From NCBI RefSeq assembly GCF_020215705.1, contig NZ_JAIWNB010000037.1, positions 1 through 64,000 on the forward strand: a DNA stretch of 64,000 nucleotides, given 5' to 3'. Below, piece by piece: positions 34,357 through 43,352 of this stretch (its first letter is position 1; each line of letters begins with the position of its first letter). The notes beneath the pieces are model-generated. The model was not told the origin of the DNA. It did not search any database and worked only from the letters and a program-made list of their open reading frames with translations. Source of the stretch: Nonomuraea aurantiaca. Its GTDB lineage: Bacteria > Actinomycetota > Actinomycetes > Streptosporangiales > Streptosporangiaceae. The translations under genes were made by a program, and so were the position numbers.

Positions 34357-35076
34357 TCAGGGGCGGCGCAGACGCGTGACGAACTTGTACCGGTCGCCGC
34401 GATAGAGCGACTGCGCCCACTCGACCGGGTTGCCGTCGGCGTCGAAGGCGTGCCGGGTCAGGAGCAGCATCGGCAGCCCGACGTCCACGCCGAGCGCCTT
34501 CGCGTCATAGGGCGTGGCGAGCACGGTCTCGATGATCTCCTCGGCGTCGGTGAGCCGGACGTTGTAGGCGTTGTGCAGCGTCTCGTACAGGGACGCGTGC
34601 ACCTCCAGCTCCCGCCGCAGCCTGGGGAAGCGGCGGGCCGAAAGGTGGGTGGTGTCTATCGAGACCGGCTCCCCGTTGGCCAGGCGCAGGCGGTGGATGC
34701 GCAGGACGCGTCCGCCCGGGTTGATGGCCAGCCGCCGCGCGAGCGGCTCGTCGGCGGTGATGTAGCCGATCTCCAGGATCTTGGTGTCGGGCTCCAGGCC
34801 GGCCGTGCGCAGGTCACCGATGTACGACGTCAGCTGCAGCACCTGCGCCACCTTCGGCTGGGCCACGAACGTGCCCTTGCCCTGGATGCGCAGCAGCCGC
34901 CCCTCGACGACCAGCTCGGTCAGCGCCTGACGGACGGTGGTGCGCGAGGTCTCGAAGCGTACGGCCAGCGCCCGCTCGGGAGGCAGCGCGGTGCCGGGAG
35001 ACAGGCTCTTGGTGAGCTCGAGCAGGCTCCGTTTCACGTCGTAGTACTTCGGTACGCGAGGGCCGTCGTCCGTCAC
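34357..35076 (-). CDS. GntR-family transcriptional regulator (HutC/UTRA type)
   Basis: 239 residues. The winged helix-turn-helix is ALAVRFETSRTTVRQALTEL with the wing GRLLRIQGKGTFVAQPKV. The effector domain is UTRA, with REL..HASLYETLHNAYNVRLTDAEEII and PMLLLTRHAFDADGNPVEWAQSLYRGDRY at the end. Such regulators bind sugars or related small molecules. No metabolic target operon is adjacent. Confidence 0.93.
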   Translation of the reverse strand: MTDDGPRVPKYYDVKRSLLELTKSLSPGTALPPERALAVRFETSRTTVRQALTELVVEGRLLRIQGKGTFVAQPKVAQVLQLTSYIGDLRTAGLEPDTKILEIGYITADEPLARRLAINPGGRVLRIHRLRLANGEPVSIDTTHLSARRFPRLRRELEVHASLYETLHNAYNVRLTDAEEIIETVLATPYDAKALGVDVGLPMLLLTRHAFDADGNPVEWAQSLYRGDRYKFVTRLRRP

Positions 35077-35549
35077 GCTCTCACCTTCACTTCTGCCACG
35101 GCGGTGAGGGCGTGTCTGATCACCGCGAGATCATCGGAACTCAGATTGGCCCGAGCGGTCAACCACCGGCACGACACGGGCAGGGGCGCGCTCGTCGCCA
35201 GACCGGGCTCGCCCGCCGTGATACATGCCGGTTCGGGCAGCTCAGGTTGATTGTGAAGGATATACACAGTGGCAGGCGTGGCCGCAACCGAGGCCGTGAC
35301 CGACGTCGGGCCAGAGACGATCAACGTGTCGATCACCTCCGTTGCGCTCCGCACGGTCCCGCTCTGAGGGCTGACCGAACGGAACGGTGTGACGGTTTTC
35401 ACAGTGTGAGATTCCCGAAAATCGGCGGTTGACCGCACGGCGACACGCCCGTGTTCACCGGTGTTCGCGAGCCGGCGAGCCCGCCGGCGGGAGGGCCGGA
35501 CCGGGTCGCCGGTTTGGTTGTTCCGGCGGAATGCACGCATGATGCACTC

Positions 35550-37022
35550 GTGCCGACTCTCAGCGACCTCGTCGTCCGCCACACCGCTCTCGACGCGGCG
35601 GACCTCGACTGGCTGCACTCGCTGGTCTCCGACTGGCAGTTGCTGGCCGACCTGTCGTTCGCCGACCTCATCCTGTGGGCACCGCTCCAGGGCGAGGGCG
35701 GCGGCTGGATCGCGATCGCGCAGATGCGCCCGACCACCGGGCCCACCGTCTACCACGACGACATCGTCGGCACCGTCGCCGCCAAGGGTGAGCGCTATCT
35801 GATCGACACGGCGTGGAACGAGCGGCGCATCTGCCGCGAAGGCGACCCCGACTGGTCGACGGGCGTGCCCGTCCGCGAGGAGACCATCCCCGTACGCCGA
35901 GCGGTCCCGGTCGGCGAGGCCCGCTTCCTCGCGGTGATCCAGCGCTCCACGAACCTGTCCTCGGCGCGCACCCCGTCGCGCCTGGAGCTCACCTACCTGC
36001 AGAGCGCCTCCGACCTGGCGCAGATGGTGGCCGAGGGACGCTTCCCGTTCTCCGGCGAGGAGCCGATCCTGGTCCGCTCCCCGCGCGTCGGCGACGGCCT
36101 GCTGCGGCTGGACCGGGCGGGCCGCGTGACGTACGCGTCGCCGAACGCGCTGTCGGCCTACCGGCGGCTCGGTCTGCACGCGGATCTGGTCGGGGCCGAG
36201 CTGGGCCGGGTGACCGCCACGCTCTGCTACTCCGACGAGCCCATCAACGAGGACCTGATGATCGTGGCCAGCGGGCGCGCGGCCAAGGAGACGGAGGTCG
36301 AGTCCGGCGGGACGATCGTGCAGCTTCGGGCGATCCCGCTGATCGTCGGCGGGGGTCGCATCGGCGCGCTGGTGCTCATCCGTGACGTGACGGAGCTGCG
36401 CCGCCGCGAACGCGAGCTGATGACCAAGGACGCGACCATCCGCGAGATCCACCACCGGGTCAAGAACAACCTGCAGACGGTGGCGGCCCTGCTCCGGCTC
36501 CAGGCGCGGCGGCTGCGCGTGCCCGAAGGGCGCGAGGCGCTGGAGGAGGCGGTGCGGCGGGTCGGCTCGATCGCGATCGTGCACGAGACGCTCTCTCACG
36601 CGCCGGAGGAGTTCGTCGACTTCGACGACATCGCCGACCGCGTGATCGCGATGGCGGGCGAGGTGTCGGCGGCGGAGGCGGCGGTCACCCCGCGACGGAT
36701 CGGCAGCTTCGGCACCCTTCCGTCGCTCATCGCCACACCTCTGGCGATGGCTCTCACCGAACTTCTCCAGAACGCCTTGCAACACGGCCGCCCCAAACAC
36801 CTGCAAGTGGTCGTGGAACCGACTCCCGACAGGCTGCACGTGACCGTCTGGGACGACGGTCAGGGTCTGCCCGACGACTTCGAGCTGGACAATTCCACGA
36901 GCCTGGGCCTGCAGATCGTCCGCACGCTCGTGGTCGGCGAACTCTCGGGCAAGCTCTCGATCGCCCCTCGCCTGGAGGGCGGCACAGAGGTGACGCTCTC
37001 CATCCCACTGCCGGCCGCCTGA
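35550..37022 (+). CDS. PdtaS-like cytosolic sensor histidine kinase
   Basis: 490 residues from the GTG at 35550. It has a GAF-like N domain, a PAS domain (LLRLDRAGRVTYASPNALSAYRRLG), a HisKA_2 box (IREIHHRVKNNLQTVAALLRLQARRL) and a HATPase (ALTELLQNALQHG; VWDDGQGLPDD). No membrane helices are visible. It resembles PdtaS of mycobacteria, which pairs with an ANTAR regulator encoded elsewhere. A CATGAT -10-like element lies six bases before the GTG, so it may be leaderless. It converges on the WhiB gene, as pdtaS and whiB1 are neighbours in mycobacteria. Confidence 0.9.
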   Translation: MPTLSDLVVRHTALDAADLDWLHSLVSDWQLLADLSFADLILWAPLQGEGGGWIAIAQMRPTTGPTVYHDDIVGTVAAKGERYLIDTAWNERRICREGDPDWSTGVPVREETIPVRRAVPVGEARFLAVIQRSTNLSSARTPSRLELTYLQSASDLAQMVAEGRFPFSGEEPILVRSPRVGDGLLRLDRAGRVTYASPNALSAYRRLGLHADLVGAELGRVTATLCYSDEPINEDLMIVASGRAAKETEVESGGTIVQLRAIPLIVGGGRIGALVLIRDVTELRRRERELMTKDATIREIHHRVKNNLQTVAALLRLQARRLRVPEGREALEEAVRRVGSIAIVHETLSHAPEEFVDFDDIADRVIAMAGEVSAAEAAVTPRRIGSFGTLPSLIATPLAMALTELLQNALQHGRPKHLQVVVEPTPDRLHVTVWDDGQGLPDDFELDNSTSLGLQIVRTLVVGELSGKLSIAPRLEGGTEVTLSIPLPAA

Positions 37023-37164
37023 CGGCGTGCCCTTGTCACGGGCGCGCGTTTCGGCGGCCCGCCACGTGCGGGTTCAGCGGGCGTCTCCCTGGAGGCCCGC
37101 CGCCACGTATGGCGGGTGGGGCCGGCCCATGCCTGCCGTACGAGCTGGAGGTCGGGCGGTTGGG

Positions 37165-37419
37165 CTAGGCGGAGGCGCGAGCGCGGGCACGGGCGCTGCG
37201 GCGCTTCAACGCCCGGCGCTCGTCCTCGCTCAGGCCGCCCCAGACGCCGGCGTCCTGGCCGGACTCAAGGGCCCACTTCAAGCACAGGTCGACCGCCGAA
37301 CACGAGCGGCACACCTGCTTGGCCTCTTCGATCTGCATGAGTGCCGGGCCGGTGTTGCCGATCGGGAAGAACAGCTCGGGGTCGACGTCACGGCAGGCAG
37401 CTCGGTGGCGCCAGTCCAT
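37165..37419 (-). CDS. WhiB-family iron-sulfur regulator (WhiB1/WblE type)
   Basis: 84 residues. Four Cys ligands for a [4Fe-4S] cluster: AACRDVDPELFF, VCRSCSAVDLCLKW. The G-[VI]-W-G-G turn is AGVWGGLSEDERRALKRR, followed by a basic C-terminal tail (RRSARARARASA). WhiB1-type proteins bind the primary sigma factor region 4 and sense NO. AAGGAG lies seven bases before the ATG. Its place beside the PdtaS-like gene supports the WhiB1/WblE assignment. Confidence 0.94.
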   Translation of the reverse strand: MDWRHRAACRDVDPELFFPIGNTGPALMQIEEAKQVCRSCSAVDLCLKWALESGQDAGVWGGLSEDERRALKRRSARARARASA

Positions 37420-37700
37420 GCGTTCACTCCTTAGTAGATGGAACCTCTGGTTGGCTCCGTGCGGCTACTACTACTTTGTGAAGAGTTTCACTAACTCGCG
37501 CGAGCAGCGACCCGGATCCTGTGCTGGACCGGGGTTGCCCGCTGAGCGTCGGAGCGGACCCGGTAAGGCTTGTTAAAGGTCCTACGTTCCGACGTCAAAG
37601 TTGAGCCTGTCAGCCACACAGAGTGCACGCAAGAGGGTTGGTAGGAAGTTTTGGTGTGGATGGATGTCGGATGCGTCACACAATGACCGAATGTAACCAG

Positions 37701-38666
37701 CTAGACCAGAACTTGTAATGCGTTCGGGATAGAGCGGAATGTCACTGATTCCCGTTCTCCCAGGTAGTCGCCGTCCAGCTGGAAGGCCACTGGGCGGTTC
37801 GCCGTCAAGGTGAACTCGGCCTCGTCGTGCAGCTGAACGAGGTGCCGGCCCGATGGAAGGCTGTCACGCTCCGTGAGAATCTGCCGGATGACCGGCAGGA
37901 TCGAGAGCGGACCCATCCGCTGGAGCCCCAGCAGGTCGAGGCCGGTTTCGAAGCCGGCCCAGGGTGTGGGGGAGACCGGCCGGGTGCGGATGTAGGTCCA
38001 GGGCGAGGTGTTGGAGATGATCGCCATGTAGACGCCCCTGGCGGCGGGGAGGCCGGGGCCCGTCAGCGTCATCGCCGGGTGGCGCTTGTCGGTGGCGAGG
38101 TAGTGGTGCAGCGCGGTGTTGACGTAGCGCGTCGGCGTCGCCTTCCTGCCCGAGCCGCGGAGCGCCTCGACGGCCCGGATGACCTCGGCGTCGTACCCCA
38201 TTCCCGAGCAGAAGGTGAAATATCTGCTCTCGCCCTCCCAAAGCGCCTGGCCCAGTCCTACAGTCCTGCGGCGGTCGTCGCGCAGCGCCTCCAGCACGGC
38301 GCCCGTGGCCTCCACGGGGTCGTTCGGCAGGCCCAGGGCGCGGGCGAACACGTTCGCGCTGCCCCCCGGGATGACGAGCAGCGCGGGCCGCCCGGCACTG
38401 GGATCGTCGTGGTACGCGGGGTCGTCGCCGTTGACGGCGTTGAGCAGGCCGTTCACGGCCTCGTTGATCGTCCCGTCGCCGCCCAGCACGGCCACCACGT
38501 CGTAGCCCTTGGCGTGCGCGGTGGTGGCCAGCGCGGCCGCGTGGCCCCGGTACCGGGTCTGTTCCACGGTCAGCTCGACGGCGGCGCCGAGCGCGCGGAT
38601 CAGTACGTCACGCCGACGGGCATTCGTGGTCGTGGCCTTGGGGTTGACCAGGAGCATCGCTCGCAT
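37701..38666 (-). CDS. Diacylglycerol-kinase-family lipid kinase
   Basis: 321 residues of the DAGK catalytic family. N-terminal LVNPKATTTNARRRDV, the nucleotide motif VAVLGGDGTINEAVNGLL and the second glycine motif VIPGGSANVFARALGLPNDP are present, and the C-terminal half is the beta-sandwich domain. It probably phosphorylates diacylglycerol or a sphingosine-like lipid at the membrane. Confidence 0.92.
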   Translation of the reverse strand: MRAMLLVNPKATTTNARRRDVLIRALGAAVELTVEQTRYRGHAAALATTAHAKGYDVVAVLGGDGTINEAVNGLLNAVNGDDPAYHDDPSAGRPALLVIPGGSANVFARALGLPNDPVEATGAVLEALRDDRRRTVGLGQALWEGESRYFTFCSGMGYDAEVIRAVEALRGSGRKATPTRYVNTALHHYLATDKRHPAMTLTGPGLPAARGVYMAIISNTSPWTYIRTRPVSPTPWAGFETGLDLLGLQRMGPLSILPVIRQILTERDSLPSGRHLVQLHDEAEFTLTANRPVAFQLDGDYLGERESVTFRSIPNALQVLV

Positions 38667-38756
38667 GTCGTTCAGCGTAGCCGGTGTCCGATATCTGGCT
38701 TATCGGCCATTAGTCGGAATCTAGAGGCGGCAAGGGGCACCGATAGGGTTTGGGGC

Positions 38757-39149
38757 GTGAACCGACCTTGGACACTTCTCGCCGCCGCGCTCATCGTCGC
38801 CCTGGAAGGCCTCGTGGCGCTCGGTCTCGGTCTGTACGTCGCGGTGGAGACGCTGGCCGGCGCGGCGGAGGACATCACCAGCGCGCTGGCCGAGTCGGTG
38901 TTCGGGGTGCTGATCGGCGCGGGACTGCTCTGGGTGGCCTGGGGTGGCCTGTACAAGATGGAGCGATGGGGGAGATCGCCCAGCGTGCTGGCCCAGATCT
39001 TCGTGCTCCCCGTCGCGATCACGCTCATCCAGTCGGACAAGCCGCTCTATGGGATCCCGCTGATCGTGGTGGCCGTCGCCGGCCTCGGCACGTTGCTCGC
39101 GCCCCCCACCACCCACGCCCTATATGGCGAGGACTCGCAGAAGGGTTAG
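38757..39149 (+). CDS. Small integral membrane protein
   Basis: 130 residues, from the GTG at 38757. Four hydrophobic segments are visible: LLAAALIVALEGLVALGLGLYV, SVFGVLIGAGLLWVAWGGLY, LAQIFVLPVAITLIQS and GIPLIVVAVAGLGTLLAPP. No family is recognised with confidence. TAGGGT at 38744-38749 places a transcription start at or next to the GTG, so the gene is probably leaderless. Confidence 0.78.
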   Translation: MNRPWTLLAAALIVALEGLVALGLGLYVAVETLAGAAEDITSALAESVFGVLIGAGLLWVAWGGLYKMERWGRSPSVLAQIFVLPVAITLIQSDKPLYGIPLIVVAVAGLGTLLAPPTTHALYGEDSQKG

Positions 39150-39176
39150 TCGTCGTCCAGCGTCAGTCGTCCAGAG

Positions 39177-39977
39177 TTAGTCGTCTGCGGTCAGGCCCTC
39201 GCGCAGCTGGGCCAGCGTGCGGGCCAGCAGCCGTGAAACGTGCATCTGCGAGATGCCCAGCTCGGTGGCGATCTGCGACTGCGTCATGTTGCCGAAGAAC
39301 CGCAGCAGCAGGATGCGCTTCTCGCGGGGCGGCAGCCGTTCGAGCAGCGGCTTGAGCGACTCGCGATATTCGACGCCTTCGAGCGACTCGTCCACGATGC
39401 CCAGCGAGTCGGACACGGCGGGCGCGTCGTCGTCACCGGAGTCGGGCGCGTCGAGGGACACGGTCGAGTAGGCGTTGGCCGACTCCAGGCCCTCGAGCAC
39501 CTCCTCCTCGGTCATCTTGAGGTAGGCGGCCAGCTCCGCGACGGTCGGCGCCCGGCCCTCGCGCTGCGACAGCTCGCTGATCGCCTTGGTCAGCGACAGC
39601 TTGAGCTCCTGCAGGCGGCGCGGCACGCGCACCGCCCAGCCCTTGTCACGGAAGTGGCGCTTGATCTCGCCGACGATCGTGGGCGTGGCGTAGGTGGAGA
39701 ACTCCACGCCGCGGTTGAGGTCGAAGCGGTCGATGGACTTGATCAGCCCGATGGTGGCGACCTGGGTGAGGTCGTCGAGCCACTCGCCCCGGTTGCGGAA
39801 GCGGCGGGCCAGATATTCGACCAGAGGAAGGTGAAGCTCGACCAGCTCGTCCCTGATGCGCTGCCGACGCGGCTCGTCAGGCCCCAGCTCGGCCAGCTCG
39901 GCGAAGAGGATGCGGGCCCGCACCCTGTCGGGCACGGCGTGGTCGCTGGTGGCCATGGCTCCAGTCCTTTCCGTCAC
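39177..39977 (-). CDS. SigB/SigF-type RNA polymerase sigma factor
   Basis: 266 residues of the stress or sporulation sigma group. Region 2 is EWLDDLTQVATIGLIKSIDRFDLNRGVEFSTYATPTIVGEIKRHFRDKGW; region 3 includes VPRRLQELKLSLTKAISEL. Region 4 is LPPREKRILLLRFFGNMTQSQIATELGISQMHVSRLLARTL. The ATG overlaps the stop of the anti-sigma factor gene (ATGA). This arrangement fits partner switching in which the anti-sigma factor holds it inactive. Confidence 0.93.
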   Translation of the reverse strand: MTERTGAMATSDHAVPDRVRARILFAELAELGPDEPRRQRIRDELVELHLPLVEYLARRFRNRGEWLDDLTQVATIGLIKSIDRFDLNRGVEFSTYATPTIVGEIKRHFRDKGWAVRVPRRLQELKLSLTKAISELSQREGRAPTVAELAAYLKMTEEEVLEGLESANAYSTVSLDAPDSGDDDAPAVSDSLGIVDESLEGVEYRESLKPLLERLPPREKRILLLRFFGNMTQSQIATELGISQMHVSRLLARTLAQLREGLTADD

Positions 39978-40399
39978 GCCGGCCTCGCCGTGCCTCGGCG
40001 CTTACGCAGGACGATCGCCATGCGATCGGGAGAGTCGATCACCGCTTCCACATCGTCTGCCAGGGCGGTCAATACCATCCAGGCGAAGTCGTCCCGCTTC
40101 GGCGCGGAGCTGCCGACCGTCGCGACCTCCACCCTGACCTGCATTTCCTGCCCGGTCAGCTCGAACTCGGCGGTCAGGTCGGTCCCGGGCACGGCTTCGC
40201 TCAGCAGCATCGCGCACGCCTCGTCGACCGCGATCCGCAGATCCTCGATCTCGTCCAGCGTGAAGTCGAGCCGTGCAGCCAGCCCGGCGGTGGCCGTACG
40301 CAGTACGGACAGGTAGGCACTCGCGGCCGGGAGCCTGATGCTCACCACGTCGCGGATGCCGGCCACGCCCTCAGCCCGCGTCTCGGTTTCCTCGGTCAC
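39974..40399 (-). CDS. RsbW/SpoIIAB-like anti-sigma factor (serine kinase fold)
   Basis: 141 residues with a GHKL ATPase-like fold. The N-box appears as DLRIAVDEACAMLL and the later ATP-lid region as DDFAWMVLTALADDVE. RsbW proteins bind their sigma factor and phosphorylate an anti-anti-sigma factor. The G boxes are weak, as is common in actinobacterial members. It lies directly upstream of and overlaps the sigma factor gene. No RsbV-like gene is adjacent. Confidence 0.85.
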   Translation of the reverse strand: MTEETETRAEGVAGIRDVVSIRLPAASAYLSVLRTATAGLAARLDFTLDEIEDLRIAVDEACAMLLSEAVPGTDLTAEFELTGQEMQVRVEVATVGSSAPKRDDFAWMVLTALADDVEAVIDSPDRMAIVLRKRRGTARPA

Positions 40400-40481
40400 G
40401 TTCCTCCTCGCGTATACGGCGCTGACTGCAACTTACCGCCCCCGGGAGGTGGTTGGCGGATTCAGACTCGCCATCGACCGA

Positions 40482-40518
40482 AAAGGCTCTGCGCGGAAGG
40501 TCGCCGCACAGAGCCTTT
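40482..40518 (-). terminator. sodN terminator
   Basis: AAAGGCTCTG (40482-40491) pairs with CAGAGCCTTT (40509-40518), with further GC pairs inside. It lies eight bases beyond the sodN stop on the minus strand and ends in an A/T-rich arm, as expected of an intrinsic terminator. Confidence 0.75.
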
Positions 40519-40526
40519 GTGCCGGT

Positions 40527-40928
40527 TTAGGCGGCCTTCGTCTCCCAGAAGATCTTGGAGATTTCGTCAATCTTGCCGAGAAGGTCCTCAGCCTTGGTGA
40601 CCTCGACGGTGCCCTTGCCGCCTGCCGCGCCGGCGAGCTTCGTGGCCTCCCAGAAGAGCTGGTGAAGCTGAGGGTACTGCTCGAGGTGCGGGGGCTTGAA
40701 GTAGTCGGTCCAGAGCACCCACAGGTGGTGCTTGACGAGCTCGGCCCGCTCCTCCTTGATGGAGAGCGCCCGGGCGCGGAAGATCGGGTCCTCGTTGGCC
40801 GCGTACTTCTCCATGATCGCCTTGACCGACTCCGCCTCGATCCGGGCCTGCGCGGGGTCGTATACCCCACAGGGCAGGTCGCAGTGGGCGGAAGCGACAT
40901 GCTTGGGTCGTAGCAGTCGTGCGAGCAT
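40527..40928 (-). CDS. sodN: Nickel superoxide dismutase (SodN)
   Basis: 133 residues from the ATG at 40928 (AAGGA upstream). A 14-residue propeptide ends in ASA; the mature enzyme then starts H-C-D-L-P-C-G-V-Y-D, the nickel hook in which His1, Cys2 and Cys6 bind Ni. It converts superoxide to peroxide and oxygen. The propeptide is removed by the protease encoded divergently next door. Confidence 0.97.
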   Translation of the reverse strand: MLARLLRPKHVASAHCDLPCGVYDPAQARIEAESVKAIMEKYAANEDPIFRARALSIKEERAELVKHHLWVLWTDYFKPPHLEQYPQLHQLFWEATKLAGAAGGKGTVEVTKAEDLLGKIDEISKIFWETKAA

Positions 40929-41018
40929 CAGAAAATCCTTCCTTGATGCTGAATCAGCTTGGTCCAACTACCGACCTTACTCGGGTCCAAACGCCTGCGG
41001 CGGAGGGGGTCACAGCCC

Positions 41019-41315
41019 ATGAGAGTGCGTGTCGAGGGGGATTCGATGCGGCCCGCGCTGATGCCCGGCGACTGGCTTCTCGTACGGCGTGGCGCCGCGG
41101 TGCGTCCCGGAGATCTGGTCGTGGCGCGGCTCCCGGGCGAGCCCGATCGGCTCATCGTCAAGCGGGCCCATTGGCGCGGCGATGACGGCTGGTGGCTGGA
41201 GAGCGACAACCAGCGGGCGGGCGGGCGCCGCGACAGCTGGGACTTCGGCCCGGTGAACGACATCGTGGGCCGGGTGGTGCTGCGCTACTGGCCGCTCCTG
41301 CGGCGGGCACGGTAG
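41019..41315 (+). CDS. sodX: NiSOD maturation protease (SodX type, S26 family)
   Basis: 98 residues from the ATG at 41019, with GGAGGGG about nine bases upstream. It is a signal-peptidase-like Ser/Lys protease: Ser in VEGDSMRPAL and Lys in RLIVKRAHW. Such small S26 proteases remove the NiSOD propeptide, exposing His1. It is divergent from sodN, with 90 bases between start codons. No membrane helix is visible. Confidence 0.92.
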   Translation: MRVRVEGDSMRPALMPGDWLLVRRGAAVRPGDLVVARLPGEPDRLIVKRAHWRGDDGWWLESDNQRAGGRRDSWDFGPVNDIVGRVVLRYWPLLRRAR

Positions 41316-41722
41316 GCGGCGACGTTGGCCCTGCTGGCGCACCGGGCGGAGCAGTAGCGGCGCGAGCGGTTGGACGAGGTGTCGAGGAAGGCCCGCATGC
41401 ACCGCGGCTCCTGGCAGCGGCCGAGCCGGTCGGCGCCCAGCTCGGCGACGAGTGCGGCCAGGCCCATCACGGCCCCGGCGGCGGCTGTGCCGTGCGCGTC
41501 CACAGCGAGGTGGAGGTGCCAGCGCTGCCCGTCGTGGTCCGACAGTTGGGGGCGCACCGGATGGCGCACGAGCAGCGCGTTCAGCCGCGCCACGACGGCC
41601 TGCTCGCCACCGGTCCCGTCGAACAGGGCCGCCAGTTCGTCACGCAGCTCTATGAGCTCCGGCGGCGGGTGCGGATCGTTCACCAGCCGGACCGCCCACT
41701 CGGCGTAAGAGGTGAGGTCCAT
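41285..41722 (-). CDS. CGNR zinc-finger domain protein
   Basis: 145 residues. The C-terminal CGNR domain shows the zinc ligands in GRCQEPRCMRAFLDTSSNRSRRYCSARCASRANVAAYRAR. The N-terminal part is an ABATE-like ligand domain (YAEWAVRLVNDP). Members are probable transcription factors or RNA-binding proteins of stress response. It overlaps the end of sodX by 31 bases on the opposite strand. Confidence 0.92.
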   Translation of the reverse strand: MDLTSYAEWAVRLVNDPHPPPELIELRDELAALFDGTGGEQAVVARLNALLVRHPVRPQLSDHDGQRWHLHLAVDAHGTAAAGAVMGLAALVAELGADRLGRCQEPRCMRAFLDTSSNRSRRYCSARCASRANVAAYRARRRSGQ

Positions 41723-41742
41723 GCCGGAGTATTACACGACCT

Positions 41743-41771
41743 GCGGGGCGCCCCAGCCTCGGGCGCCCCGC
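41743..41771 (-). terminator. Terminator of the amino-acid ABC operon
   Basis: Perfect 11-base arms GCGGGGCGCCC (41743-41753) and GGGCGCCCCGC (41761-41771) around CAGCCTC. It lies between the ATPase stop and the upstream region of the CGNR gene. It probably ends the ABC operon; there is no T run. Confidence 0.6.
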
Positions 41772-41779
41772 TTCGAAGG

Positions 41780-42523
41780 TCAACCTTCCGGGTGCAGGAC
41801 GCGCCTGAGGAAGGAGCGGGTCCGCTCCTGCTTCGGGTCGCCGATCACCTCGGTGGGCGTCCCCTCCTCGACGATCACCCCGCCGTCCATGAACACCACG
41901 CGGTCGGCCACCTCGCGGGCGAACCCCATCTCGTGGGTGACCACCAGCATGGTCATGCCCTCCTCCGCCAGCTTGCGCATGACGGCGAGCACGTCGCCGA
42001 CCAGCTCGGGGTCCAGCGCCGAGGTGGGCTCGTCGAAGAGCATCAGGTCCGGGTTCATGGCCAGCGCCCTGGCGATGGCCACCCGCTGCTGCTGTCCGCC
42101 GGAGAGCTTGCCGGGATATTCGTCGCACTTGTCGCCGACGCCGACCTTGGCCAGGTTCTCCCTGGCGACGATCTCGGCCTCCTTCTTGCTCCGGTTCAGC
42201 ACCCGCTGCTGGGCGATCATCACGTTCTGCAGCGCGGTCAGGTGCGGGAACAGGTTGAACTGCTGGAACACCATGCCGACGTGCCGCCGGGCCGCGTCGA
42301 TGTCGGCGTCGGGATGGGTCAGCTCCAAGCCGTTGACGAACACCCGGCCCTTGGTCGGCGTCTCCAGCACGTTCACGCAGCGCAGCAGCGTCGACTTGCC
42401 CGAGCCCGAGGGGCCGATGACGCAGACCACCTGACCGGGTTCGACGGTGAAGTCGATGCCCTTGAGCACCTCGTTGTCGCCGAAGTACTTGTGGAGTTCC
42501 CTGATCTCTACGGCGTGCGTCAC
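41780..42523 (-). CDS. Amino-acid ABC transporter ATP-binding protein
   Basis: 247-residue importer ATPase of the GlnQ/polar-amino-acid group. It has Walker A GPSGSGKSTLLRCVN, Q-loop MVFQQFNLFPHLTALQNVMIA, signature LSGGQQQRVAIARALAM, Walker B LMLFDEPTSALDPELV and H-loop THEMGFAREVAD. It is last in a three-gene operon and overlaps the permease gene by 4 bases. Confidence 0.95.
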   Translation of the reverse strand: MTHAVEIRELHKYFGDNEVLKGIDFTVEPGQVVCVIGPSGSGKSTLLRCVNVLETPTKGRVFVNGLELTHPDADIDAARRHVGMVFQQFNLFPHLTALQNVMIAQQRVLNRSKKEAEIVARENLAKVGVGDKCDEYPGKLSGGQQQRVAIARALAMNPDLMLFDEPTSALDPELVGDVLAVMRKLAEEGMTMLVVTHEMGFAREVADRVVFMDGGVIVEEGTPTEVIGDPKQERTRSFLRRVLHPEG

Positions 42524-43350
42524 CGTTTCCTCCCCTGGCGCGCTTCGAGGCGGCGTACCACGAACCCGAGCGGAATCGTGATCAGCAGGTACGTGGCGCC
42601 GGCCACGATCAGCGGTGTGCTGTTGGCCTGGTCGATCGTGGTGTCGGAGCCGAACTTGGTCAGCTCGGTGGTCGCCGCCGTCACGCCCAGCGTGAAGACC
42701 AGCGAGGAGTCCTTGAACAGCAGGATCAGCTCGTTGGTCAGCGGCGGGATCACGATCCTGATGGCCTGCGGCAGGATGATGGAGAGCATCGCCCGGCCCG
42801 GCTTCATGCCGAGCGACCTGGCCGCCTCCATCTGCCCCTTGGGCACCGCCTGGATGCCCGCGCGGAACGACTCGGCCATGTAGGCGGCGGCCACCAGGCC
42901 CAGCGCGAGCGCCACCGTGCCGTAGACGTCGCCGGGGAGCTTGAACCCCGGGAACGCGATCGGCAGGCCGAACCCGAGCAGCAGGAAGATGATCAGTGCC
43001 GGCAGGCCGCGGAAGATCTCGATGTAGACGAGGGCGACCACCCGGTAGGGGACCACCGAGGACAACCGCATCAGCGCCAGCACGAGACCGAGCGCGAAGC
43101 CGATCACATAACCGGCGACGGTGAAGATCAGCGTGTTCTTCAACGCGACCGTGAACAGCGTGGGGAACATCCCCGCGGCGACCTTGCCGTTGAGGAAGTT
43201 CTCGAAGATCTTCGGCCAGTCCGCGATCAGGATCACCGCGACGAGGACGAGGACGAAGACGGCGTACTGGATGGCGAGGCTGACGCGGCGGCGCTGGCGG
43301 GGGCTGAGCCCGCTTTTCGCGGGCTCAGCGGTGGTCGGCGTGGTCGTCAT
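42520..43350 (-). CDS. Amino-acid ABC transporter permease
   Basis: 276 residues from the ATG at 43350 (MTTTPTTAEPAKSG). Several transmembrane segments surround the permease loop AESFRAGIQAVPKGQMEAARSLGMKPGRAML, characteristic of His/Glu/Gln-type permeases. A single permease gene suggests a homodimer channel. Its start is two bases after the binding-protein stop. Confidence 0.94.
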   Translation of the reverse strand: MTTTPTTAEPAKSGLSPRQRRRVSLAIQYAVFVLVLVAVILIADWPKIFENFLNGKVAAGMFPTLFTVALKNTLIFTVAGYVIGFALGLVLALMRLSSVVPYRVVALVYIEIFRGLPALIIFLLLGFGLPIAFPGFKLPGDVYGTVALALGLVAAAYMAESFRAGIQAVPKGQMEAARSLGMKPGRAMLSIILPQAIRIVIPPLTNELILLFKDSSLVFTLGVTAATTELTKFGSDTTIDQANSTPLIVAGATYLLITIPLGFVVRRLEARQGRKR

Positions 43351-43352
43351 GA

